DNA from: Tanypteryx hageni
Taxonomy: Eukaryota; Arthropoda; Insecta; Odonata; Petaluridae
Assembly: GCA_028673005.1 (NCBI GenBank)
Contig: CM054113.1
Span: forward strand, 209,427,504 to 209,491,503
Reading direction: 5' to 3'
Length of the DNA: 64,000 nt
Of this stretch, positions 23,601-35,600 are shown piece by piece (the first letter of the stretch is position 1; the number at the start of each line of letters is the position of its first letter). The position numbers were made by a program, and so were the translations under genes. The notes beneath the pieces were generated by a model. That model searched no databases. It was not told the origin of the DNA and worked only from the letters and a program-made list of their open reading frames with translations.

Positions 23601-26600
23601 GAAGACACTTAATAGGGGGATTTATTGTGAGATAGAACAGATTTTTATAACTCTTTGGAGTTAAAGCACCGTGAAGAGAACCGTGAAGAGAAATTATGCG
23701 TAGCTAAGATATTCTAAAGGTTGAAGATGACTCGGTAACTTAAAACTCGATAGGAGAATTTTGAAAATGCTTGTTGATGGTGTTTTCGCTTGTTAAACGA
23801 AATATTTATAAAATTAACGATATTTTTCATGAAATGATAATTTGTTTTTTTTCCCCCTATCGTTTCAGGAAGAACACCATGGTTGACGCCGCAGTGCTCG
23901 AGAAGCTTGAGGCTGGCTTCAAGAAAATGGAGCAGTCCGACTCCAAGTCCCTTCTCAAGAAGTACCTGACGAGGGAAGTTTTCGATTCCCTCAAGACCAA
24001 GAAGACCTCCTTCGGCTCCACCCTTCTTGATTGCATTCAGTCTGGTGAGAAAAAGAATAATTTCCTGTTCTGTTTTTATTCGAGCTTGTGGGAAACATTC
24101 AATTCTAGATTAATTTTGCAGATACAAATTCCTTGTAAATGTAGGCATAAAAATAAACGTCTTTCACAATTTGGTAATCAAATTATAACTGCATAGAGAC
24201 GTACGTTTTCAGAAAATACCCTTCTCTCGCTCAGTTTCCTAAGATATTCTCTAGTACGCTATTTATTATGAAAAATGGTATACTAATATGTATAAGCAAA
24301 ATACTGAACAAAATTATACCTAGCGTCCTTTATTATTATAAAGAGAAGGTAAAATTTAACTTTATGACGAATATTCTATGGATACCTGTTCGGAAATTTT
24401 ATCGCTGCAGAGAACGACGAAAAGTTTAATTGTGGTACGACAATTCAGCAATTATTCAGCATTGAAAAATACTTAATTGTTACTCCAGAATATAATATAT
24501 AGGATATAGGAGTCTCATTAAATTAAATTGCAATGTAATCATCATAAACTCGAAGTTGTTATTTTGTCATTCTAAAGAATGCAATATTTAGAATTAAAAT
24601 ACCCTTCTTACATGCGTGTATGTATTGTCGGAGATGTAGCATTCGATGAATTAATCGATGATGATGACTTTAATCTGTTCCATATATTAATAAATTTGGA
24701 TCTTATCAAAAACACATACTTCATACGTAAACTGCTTTTTAATGACTTCTTGGAGACTATTTAGTTGATATGAAAAGGCAGTAAATGCTTGGCTTAACAT
24801 ATACCATCTTTTTTATTTAAATTTTTATTACAATATAGAGCGCTTTAAAGATCAAAATTTTGATACGAATCATTGCATAATTAGCCTTTAATTTCATGTT
24901 TCATTGAATTCTTCCTTTAACTCGTAGACAATAATTACATAGGATTTATGACTGGTTGGAAGTTGGTATTTAATGGTTATCTTTAGGACGTGAAGGCTCT
25001 TTTCTCTGAATACCCCATCTGGTGACATGTCGTGACTTGCGACATATCCCGTGGACTACACCGGATGGCACGCCTTACATCGGTTTGACGGAATAGGGAG
25101 AAGGGAGGAAGGAGATTAGGGGAGAGTAATACCAGAGGTCAAAGTTGGCGGAAGGATCTCTTAACGTTGTTACTATTGCTTCTTATGCGCCTTTAGTCGA
25201 AGAAATTTATGATAGTTAATGAGAACTAATTTTCAAAATTATTTGCTGCGATATTGTTCATAAAAATTCTTGATAGAAAAAACTCGCTAGTAGATGAGCG
25301 TTTGCAATATGGAATACTTGATAGAATTTTCGTTAAATTACCCTAATAAGTGGGGTATTTGCTATTTAGAGAAATTTTCACGCTTTTGTCTAGATGTAAA
25401 GTAGTGCCTCTTTAATCTGGGAGGACGCGCGTCTGGGTAAAAAATACCCAAGCATAACTCATCGGCATTATTTGAGCCTAACCCCCAATACCTTCCACTT
25501 GGACTCTCCCTGTTAGTTCCAGTGTTTTGTTATTCTTACGACCAGTTGCTTATGAATAATTGAGACTGAAAGCAGAGACGGGCATTTTTCACACGCGTCC
25601 ATGCGCAACAAAATTAATACAGGAGAGACTTAGTAAAAAATAATTAATTTTTTGTAACAGTGTACCACAAATATGTAATGTAAATAAGATTTACTGTATT
25701 TCCCGTTGATGAGATTTGGTTTTATTACTTTTTATTATGGAACTAAAGGGGAAGGGGATACCGTAGGTCAGTTGTGTGAAACCTGTTCAGTGTCCAGAAA
25801 ATCATCACGTTGGCCGCTGACGATGTTTTATGGATTTCTAAACATTAATGCGTTAGTGATCAAGCTCTTCAGCGTTTCGGTAAAAAATACCCAACGCGCA
25901 TCCTTACGTTATCAAGTACGTCGCACGTCCTCCAGGGTTAACTAGATTTTTCAATAAATAGAAAAAGATATTTCTGCCAGGATTCTTATACGTTGAATTT
26001 GACATCTACAATTCGAATTTTCCGTAAATCCAATCATTTCTGTCTAAGATCGAGTTTCAGTATATCGCGTTTCGAATACGTTTCCTCGATCGCATTTTCA
26101 CTCGTTAATACTTTATTTGTGGAGTTTTTTTAATTTCCAAAACATGCGGCACTATTACTTCTGAATTTATTAATCAGACTTCGGAAGAATAGATATTTTC
26201 AGGCATTTCTGCACTCGGAGATAAATAAACAAAATAGATTCTTGCAATTAGAACAAAATCACAGGTTTCCCACTAATCTTTAAATTATAAGGGTCAGTGA
26301 AACTTGTACACGTCTCTCTCCCACACCATCTACTTCATATCCTGTTTACATCTCCCTCTTTACTTCTCTATATTTTTACATCTCTCTTATATTACATCTC
26401 TTCTTTTTTGGGGTTTAGCCTCGCATAAATAAAGGCATTTGCCTGTCTTTCTTTACATCTCTCCCTCTTTACATCTCTCCCTCTTAACATCTCTCCCTAT
26501 TTACATCTCTCACTCTTTACATCTCTCACTCTTTACATCTCTCACTCTTAACATCTCTCACTCTTTACAACTCTCCCTCTTTACATCTCTCACTCTTTAC

Positions 26601-29600
26601 ATTCCTCCCTCTTTACATTCCTCCCTCTTTACATCTCTCCCTATATACAACTCTCCCTCTTTACATCTCTCCCTCTTTACATCTCTCCCTCTTTACATCT
26701 CTCCCTCTTTACATCTCTCCCTCTTTACATCTCTCCCTCTTTACATCTCTCCCTCTATACATCTCTCCCTCTTTGCATCTCTCCCTCTTTGCATCTCTCC
26801 CTCTTTGCATCTCTCCCTCTTTGCATCTCTCCCTCTTTGCATCTCTCCCTCTTTGCATCTCTCCCTCTTTGCATCTCTCCCTCTTTGCATCTCTCACTCT
26901 TTGCATCTCTCCCTCTTTGCATCTCTCCCTCTTTGCATCTCTCCCTCTTTGCATCTCTCCCTCTTTGCATCTCTCCCTCTTTGCATCTCTCCCTCTTTGC
27001 ATCTCTCCCTCTTTGCATCTCTCACTCTTTGCATCTCTCACTCTTTGCATCTCTCACTCTTTACATCTCTCACTCTTTACATCTCTCCCTCTTTACATCT
27101 CTCACTCTTTACATCTCTCACTCTTTACATTCCTCCCTCTATACATTCCTCCCTCTATACATTCCTCCCTCTATACATTCCTCCCTCTTTACATCTCTCC
27201 CTATATACACCTCTCCCTCTTTAAATCTCTCCCTCTTTACATCTCTCTCTATTTACATCTCTCCCTATTTACATCTATCCCTATTTACATCTCTCCCTAT
27301 TTACATCTATCCCTATTTACATCTCTCCCTCTTTATATCTCTCCCTCTTTACATTCCTCCCTCTTTACATCTCTCCCTAAATACACCTCTCCCTCTTTAA
27401 ATCTCTCCCTCTTTACATCTCTCCCTCTTTACATCTCTCCCTCTTTACATCTCTCCCTATTTACATCTCTCCCTATTTACATCTCTCCCTATTTACATCT
27501 CTCCCTATTTACATCTCTCCCTCTTTACATCTCTCACTCTTTACATCTCTCCCTCTTTACATCTCTCCCTCTTTACATCTCTCCCTCTTTACATCTCTCA
27601 CTCTTTACATCTCTCACTCTTTACATCTCTCCCTCTTTACATCTCTCCCTCTTTACATCTCTCCCTCTTTAAATCTCTCCCTCTTTACATCTCTCCCTCT
27701 TTACATCTCTCCCTCTTTACATCTCTCCCTCTTTACATCTCTCACTCTTAACATCTCTCACTCTTTACATCTCTCACTCTTTACATCTCTCCCTCTTTAC
27801 ATCTCTCACTCTTTACATCTTTCCCCTTTTACATACCGCCCCTTTTACATACCTCCCCCCTTTACATACCTCCCCCCTTTACATACCTCCCCCCTTTACA
27901 TACCTCCCCCCTTACATACTTCCCCCCTTACATACCTCCCCCCTTACATACCTCCCCCCTTACATACCTCCCCCCTTACATACCTCCCCCCTTACATACC
28001 TCCCCCCTTTACATACCTCTCCCCTTACATACCTCCCCCCTTACATACCTCCCCCCTCACATACCTCCCCCCTCACATACCTCCCTCCTCACATACCTCC
28101 CCATTTACATACCTCCCTCCTTACATACCTCCCTCCTTACATACCTCCCCCCTTACATACCTCCCCCCTTACATACCTCCCCCCTTACATACCTCCCCAT
28201 TTACATACCTCCCCCCTTACATACCTCCCCCCTTACATACCTCCCCCCTTACATACCTCCCCCCTTACATACCTCCCCCCTTACATACCTCCCCCCTTAC
28301 ATACCTCCCTCCTTACATACCTCCCCATTTACATACCCCCCTTTACATACCTCCCTCCTTACGTACCTACCTCCTTACGTACCTACCTCCTTACGTACCT
28401 ACCTCCTTACGTACCTACCTCCTTACATACCTCCCTCCTTACATACCTCCCTCCTTACATACCTCCCTCCTTACATACCTCCCTCCTTACATACCTCCCC
28501 CTTTAGATATCGCCCCTTTTACATACCCCCCTTTACATACCTCCCTCCTTACGTACCTACCTCCTTACGTACCTACCTCCTTACGTACCTACCTCCTTAC
28601 GTACCTACATCCTTACGTACCTACCTCCTTACATACCTCCCTCCTTACATACCTCCCTCCTTACATACCTCCCTCTTTACATACCTCCCTCCTCATATAC
28701 CGCCCCATTTACATACCTCCCTCTTTACATCCATTCCTGTATATCTCTTTCACTCTTTACAGGTTCCTATTTCTCTCTCTCTACCTCTCTCTTTCTCTCT
28801 CCAAGCGTCGAGACTCGCTTCCCGGGAGTTGACATGGGATTCGTCTGATTCACATGTGGCGGGGAAGGCAGGGGGAAATGGGGGGACGCAGGGAGCAAAG
28901 GGAAGAGCTGAGGGTGTGAATGAGAAGTGGGTCGGCCGAATTCGTGGGAGTGGCGGTGCAAGGGGGCAATGAGTGATGGGGAGGACTCGGAGGGCGAGGA
29001 TAGGGCAGTGGCGTATTGATTATGAGTGTTAGAGGGGTCGACTCTCTCTCTTAACCACCACCGCCATCTCTTTACTCTCTCCCTCATTCCTACCCAAACA
29101 CTCTTATTCTCTCTTTACTCCTTTCCTTTGTCATTCTCACTCCCTCCTCTCTCCCTTCCTCCTCTCTCCCTTCCTCCTCTCTCCCTTCCTCCTCTCTCCC
29201 TTCCTCCTCTCTCCCTTCCTCCTCTCTCCCTTCCTCCTCTCTCCCTTCCTCCTCTCTCCCTTCCTCCTCTCTCCCTTCCTCCTCTCTCTCTTCCTCCTCC
29301 CTCCCTTCCTCCTCTCTCCCTTCCTCCTCTCTCCCTTCCTCCTCTCTCCCTTCCTCCTCTCTCCCTTCCTCCTCCCTCCCTTCCTCCTCCCTCCCTTCCT
29401 CCTCCCTCCCTCCTCCCTCCCTCCCTCCTCCCTCCCTTCCTCCTCCCTCCCTTCCTCCTCCCTCCCTCCCTCCTCTCTCTCCCTCCCTCCCTCCCTCCTC
29501 TCTCTCTTCCTCCTCTCTCCACTTTCTCTAAACTCTCCCTCCATTCTCCCCCTCCACTCTCTCCTTCCCGCCACACTCCCCCTCCATCCACTTTCTCCAT

Positions 29601-32600
29601 GTCCTCATCTTCGCGGGCCTATTCAAATGACAGAATGGATCGCTGCGGAGTAAATGCGAGCAGTGTGGAGGGTTGGAGAGGGGAGTCGCCGGGATTCGAA
29701 GCTTAACGAGGGCTCGAAGCAGGGTGTGGGTCGTGTAATGCAAAAATCTTTCGGGATGTTTTAAACATTTTCAAGGAAGATATGCTCGCGGATATTGTTC
29801 CGTTATGCATTTATTTTACTGGTAACGGATATTCTGTCACCGTTCAATTATCCGCGCTGTCATTTTCTCGGAAGGTATTCGAAGTGTTTGATTTTTCCAC
29901 TTCTTCGCCTACACCATGGACGTATTCCTTCTCTCGCATCACGACTGCTTCCCTTTAAGAGTGAGCATTGGCGACTTGCCAATCGATTCATAATCTGTGA
30001 ATTTCTTTCCGTATTGAACTGTTACTGGAATACCCCGGGTTATGACTAAGATTACGGATTTCTCACGATGAATAAAACCGAGAAAATACTTTTATTATTA
30101 CAATGGATATGCCAGCGAGTTTACAGTCATAGTATTGTATTTTCACCGGGGTAGTTTATCGAACCGTCTTTTTGAAATGTATCAATACTAATTTTGTCTT
30201 TTGAGTATTTGTCGGTACTATCGTCACGCAACCTTCAATTCCATCCGATTCCGTGTATTAAGCCTCCTTGGATCCCAGCATACATGGTATCAAATAACGC
30301 GGTCAGTCCTTCCATCCTCTCAACAAAATCCCCTCCTCTCCTTGCCATTCTTTTATACCTCCTTTCCTCTCGCTTCCCTCCTCCGTATCCCTCCTTTCCT
30401 GCTCCTTATCCCTCCCTCAATTTCAAACACACCCGTACACCTCCAAGCCCCTTTCATACATCTCTCTCTTTTCATATGACAACGCTCACCTGAGACCCTT
30501 TTGAGACCCTACACATCGCCTCTTTCCTCCCCCAATTTCCCTTTCCCCCCTCCCCATTTCCCTTCTCCCCCTCCCCATTTCCCTTCTCCCCCTCCCCATT
30601 TCCCTTCTCCCCCTCCCCATTTCCCTTCTCCCCCTCCCCATTTCCCTTCTCCCCCTCCCCATTTCCCTTCTCCCCCTCCCCGTTTCCCTTCTCCCCCTCC
30701 CCGTTTCCCTTCTCCCCCTCCCCGTTTCCCTTCTCCCCCTCCCCGTTTCCCTTCTCCCCCTCCCCGTTTCCCTTCTCCCCCTCCCCGTTTCCCTTCTCCC
30801 CCTCCCCGTTTCCCTTCTCCCCCTCCCCGTTTCCCTTCTCCCCCTCCCCGTTTCCCTTCTCCCCCTCCCCATTTCCCTTCTCCCCCTCCCCATTTCCCTT
30901 CTCCCCCTCCCCATTTCCCTTCCCCTCTCCCCATTTCCCTTCCCCTCTCCCCATTTCCCTTCCCCTCTCCCCATTTCCCTTCCCCCCTCCCCATTTCCCT
31001 TCCCCCCTCCCCATTTCCCTTCCCCATATCCATTTCCCTCCCCATTTCCCTTCCTCCTATCCATTTCCCTCCCCATCCCCATTTTCCTATGCAGACCCGT
31101 TTTTACTCGCCTCTCCTGTCTTTCCCTCCTTTCCTCTGCAGCTTTACTCCTCTCCTTTCTCCGCCCTCCTGCCCTCCCAGCACCCTTTTTCTCTCTCTTC
31201 TCCCTGTTCTCCGCCTCCCTCTATTCCCAGAATCCACTGTGCGTGCCAATGATCGATCCTCTCTCTCAGCTCTTTTGTGCTGAAAGAAATTCCCGATACA
31301 CTTCGAATCCTTTGGAATGACTGCACCAGATGAAGTTCCGTACTTATACTGTATGGCGCTGCGAGCACGGCGACGATGAGTGGTTCAAATTGGTTTGATA
31401 ACGCTGCCACTTCGCGATGAAAGAGTTCCGATGGGCACGTTTACGTCATTCGCAGGTGCCGCCTGTATCTATTGTGCGTGAAAATACACGGAACCGATAG
31501 TCAAATGAAACCCTCATCGCCAGACGACGTCAGTAAAAAATCGGAATGACCGATGAAGGAAATGATGCATGAACCGACGCGCGGCTGCGCCAAAATGAAA
31601 CTATTTGAAGTATTCCACTCCTCGAATATGTTTTTTAGCGGTACGTTTTGATACAAGTTGGAAAAGTTGGCTGTGACAGGATGGACATGCGTTTTGAAGA
31701 GTAGGACGATTTTGTCAGAAAGAATGCAGCCGGAAATGCTGCGGATTGGCGGGAGGACGGCGCATCTCGCACTCTTTCCTCGTATTCCATTGCATAATAC
31801 TCCACCATATGTCTATTGGCAGAGTACTCGCACTCCGCGAAACGTCAGCGAGAAATTGCGTTCGTGTTTGTCATTCTTCCCTCGTGGAAAAATGTCGTCA
31901 TGTACGCTCTATATCATATCCGCAGGATAAAAACTTGATACACGCCTTAAGTTACGTAAAGTTTATAACGCCACTCGCTAGCCAAAAATAACAGATATGA
32001 TTCAATAACGATGATTAATGATTTTGTATCATTTTAGCGTGGTTTCACCTCGTCCTTTCACTCTCTTAATTCATTGAAGGAACCAACACATTTTCCACAA
32101 CTACACGAAACAAATGTCGTAGGTTTATAGCATCACTCCTATCATAAATTGTAATGATTATTCTTTTTTTATTTTTGTCACGTTGAAATTATATAGGAAA
32201 GAAGTTTCTTGATGAAAAAACATGAAGAGACCTATTTAGATTTCAAAATTTACATTATATACATTGGTTTTCGTATCAAGAATCAAGAACAATATTATAA
32301 AATAGTACTGTATAAAAATGAACTCGCTGTGCGTTAAGAATCGGTTGTGAAAGCTATATTAACCACATAGACCGCGGATAGCTGTGGGGGTGCTCATTGA
32401 AGCAAGCATGGCGCATTCTTTTTTCTCTCCCTTCCCCTCTCTCCTTCCGTCTTACGTGCTCATTCCCATTGTCACTCGGAAGCGAGGGCACCGGGTTCAT
32501 ATTCCAGCTGGTTCTCGGCGCGATGCATACCCGTAGGGTAGTGTGAGGGGATGAAGGGGTGAGTTGAAGTAGATGCACTGTTCTCGGCTCAACCAAGGTT

Positions 32601-35600
32601 CAAGATCCTTGGAGGTTGAGTGGGAAAGAGGCTTTGGATGTTGGAAGCGTTCTTTTAACGCTCTACTTCCTTTTCTTTTGAGCACTGCGGCCGAAGAACA
32701 ACACTGGATGGCACTCACCTCGAGAATAAATCCAAACGAAAAAATGCTGTAAATTTATCGAATGTTATCAAATATTTGCGATCGTTTTGAGATAATAAAC
32801 ATATGAATCGTGAATAATCGAAAACTGCCGCTATAACTTTCTTACTTTGGCGATTCGTAAAAAAGTCCGTTGATCAGTGCCGTGTCTGCAAGAGATGAGC
32901 TCCAGCATAAAAAAATCATTGGAAACTTAACATAATTTACTTTCTTGAAATAATTTTAGGATTCTAGATATATGAATTCCCTTTTGACTTCATCCCTCCA
33001 TCCTGCGTTTCTGGGTGGACGACTGCGAAGGTATAATTACGACAGTGGCCCAGTGCTGGTAATAAACTATAAGGAGATAGTTATTTTTATCAAAGATATG
33101 GTAATAAAGAAGACGATGATTTATTTCCCGAATAATCTATTGAAATGTTGAATCAAAAAGTGCAGAAAACGCAGGATAACCCAAAGAAAAAAAGATTCAC
33201 TGTCTCTCATAATATTCTATCTAATCACCTCCAACGACACACGGATATATAATATTAAATTTTTATATATATTCAATGAAATGAGTGGTTAAAGGAAAGA
33301 ATGGCCTCGTGAAAGTTTTATCACACATTTTGTTGATCGTAGACCTGGTAAGAGAAAAATTAATGCTAATATACGTCATAAAACGAGCGTAAACGACTCA
33401 ATTCACTATTTATTTACGGTCTATAGAAACATTGCGTTCGACTTTTGGAGCCTCAATTTATATTGTCGGTTCTGTTTTATTTCCGAGTTATTTTTGCCTG
33501 AAATGGGAAGCCTTTCACGCTTCTCTTCCCATTTCTTCACCTCACACTCCTGCGTCGAGGGTGCGGCGATTAAGCCTACGGAGGCAACGGCTCGATCGAT
33601 GCTTATATGACGACTACTTTGGAAACGGGGAATGGCTTGTCGTGTAATATTTAAAACATTAGGGAACCGCATCCATCATTTTAGGCTATTAATTTTTGTT
33701 ACCGACTCTCAACAATATAAAGTGAGACAATATTTTATACGTCACCACTGCTTTATATCTTACGTATAATAGAATTATATTACGATTGACTTGTTTATTT
33801 TTAATACATAGTTTGTACGATGGTTATTAGTATTGATAATTTCCAATATCATTTCATGATGCCATCGTCTGAGTCAAAAATTTCTTGAGAAAAAGCTGTT
33901 TCGGAAATATTTGTTTACGATGAGAAATTTGGCAACGTGGCTAGAGGTACGTGCGTGATGATTTGATGTTTGGTCCCTCTTATCAAACGACGAATAAATA
34001 TGACCGTAAAACTGTCTGGAAACTTGAGGAAATGTTCTTGTATTATGATTTTAATTTCTAGATTCCACCGTCAATTGTAGGCTTAACGTAGATATAATTT
34101 TTAAAAATGTAAAACCGAATTAATACTTTTCCGTAAATGTTTTACCAAATCGATAACTGATGAAGTTTGATTAAACCAGCCCAAAACGTCACCATAGTCC
34201 AAGAAGTCTATCGTTTTCTTGTAAAAGGCCTATAAATACTCGAAATAAAAAAATATTAGTGATTTTAGTCAAAAATGCAAAATCGTTAATGTTTTAGCCG
34301 TAAATTTTAAGTAAAAACTTAATACCTATATGATATTCAGTGTTATTTAAAGATAAGTAGAAGCTGGAAAAAATTCACTTTTAATACTAAGTTCCAAGTC
34401 AATTTATTATCTTGCTACTTTATCCCCATAAGGTCTGGAGAACCTCGACTCCGGTGTGGGTATCTATGCCCCTGATGCGGACTCATACACCGTGTTCGCT
34501 GATCTCTTTGACCCCATCATTGAAGACTACCATGGTGGATTCAAGAAGACCGACAAGCACCCACCCAAGAACTGGGGAGACGTAGACACCATGGGCAACC
34601 TTGACCCTGCTGTAAGTGGTATAGCAACTCTTCATAAAAGACTCAACCATTAATATCCATTCATATTCAAGGGATTCTCCTTTTTCTGAAGAATTATTCA
34701 CAGGATAATTTTAATCAAAGTCACTGATTCATTTAGTGTTATATTATACCTTTGCAAAGAATATGGGAATTTTGTGAGGATTTAGAATGACTTTGGTACT
34801 TTTAATATCTTTGATGAATTGTATTTCAATCGTATTAATCCATAAATGACGTCATGCAATTTTAGCGGATCTTTGACGCCCCTCCCCCCTATTCATATTT
34901 TGTCACTGAAATTCAGACTCCCCATATATGACGTCACAAAGCTTTCACCCACATCCCTGTCCCCAAATTAAAATTTGCAAAAGATATAATTGGTTTAAAA
35001 TCACTTTTTATTTATAAAAACACAACTATAACATTGCCTTCTGAATTACATAATACTTTTGGTCAATAAATGAATATCTTTGAATGGGCTTGTTTGTGCA
35101 ATGATGTCAAATAAGTGTTTCTTTCTCTCTCACTTTCATTAAATTGTTCTCAAGAAATGCTGTACCAAGCACTAGCCCAGACCCAAAGACCCTTCCTCCT
35201 CCCTTTCCATATAGCTCTCAAGTGTTGATGCATAAAAAAATAATCATCTCAAGAGTAAGAGACTTCACAGAGTAGATAAACAGTGCCTACATCCCCTTCC
35301 ACTACACAGTAGCTTTAGTACAGAGGTTCTATTTGCCCCATTGTCAGCATTGAATCAAGGTTTTTAGAAGCCACAATTTGCATAACTACGTGAAAATTAA
35401 ACCTCCAAATTTACATGCAATAAAGGTAAAAAGAAATACAGTAACAATTGCATAATTAAGCACAATATGAAGGCCCAAAATTACTGTTTTGAAATTTATC
35501 AAGCTTTTTCAGAATTAATAAAATGTGTTGCGTCAAAAAAATCTATCGATCTCCGCAGCGTACTCAATACGCAGGACGACCGCATATGAAGTTTTTGTCC

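Noticed and set aside
26439..27672. Open frames of 200-300 codons ([18 protein letters not shown] repeats) and their - strand counterparts
   Set aside because: They are translations of the 16-bp minisatellite. Three frames are open at once and the period is not a multiple of three, so every unit shifts the reading; there is no gene signal.
26440..28735. CRISPR-like regular array
   Set aside because: Contiguous 16-bp tandem units without spacers in a eukaryotic intron: a minisatellite.
29026..29706. Open frames of 145-226 codons over the 15-bp array
   Set aside because: Pure LSLPP or GGRE repeat translation on both strands with no flanking domain or splice signals.
30472..31283. Open frames of 178-260 codons over the 21-bp array
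   Set aside because: Repeat translation (FPSPPPH, GKGNGEG and so on) in several frames simultaneously.
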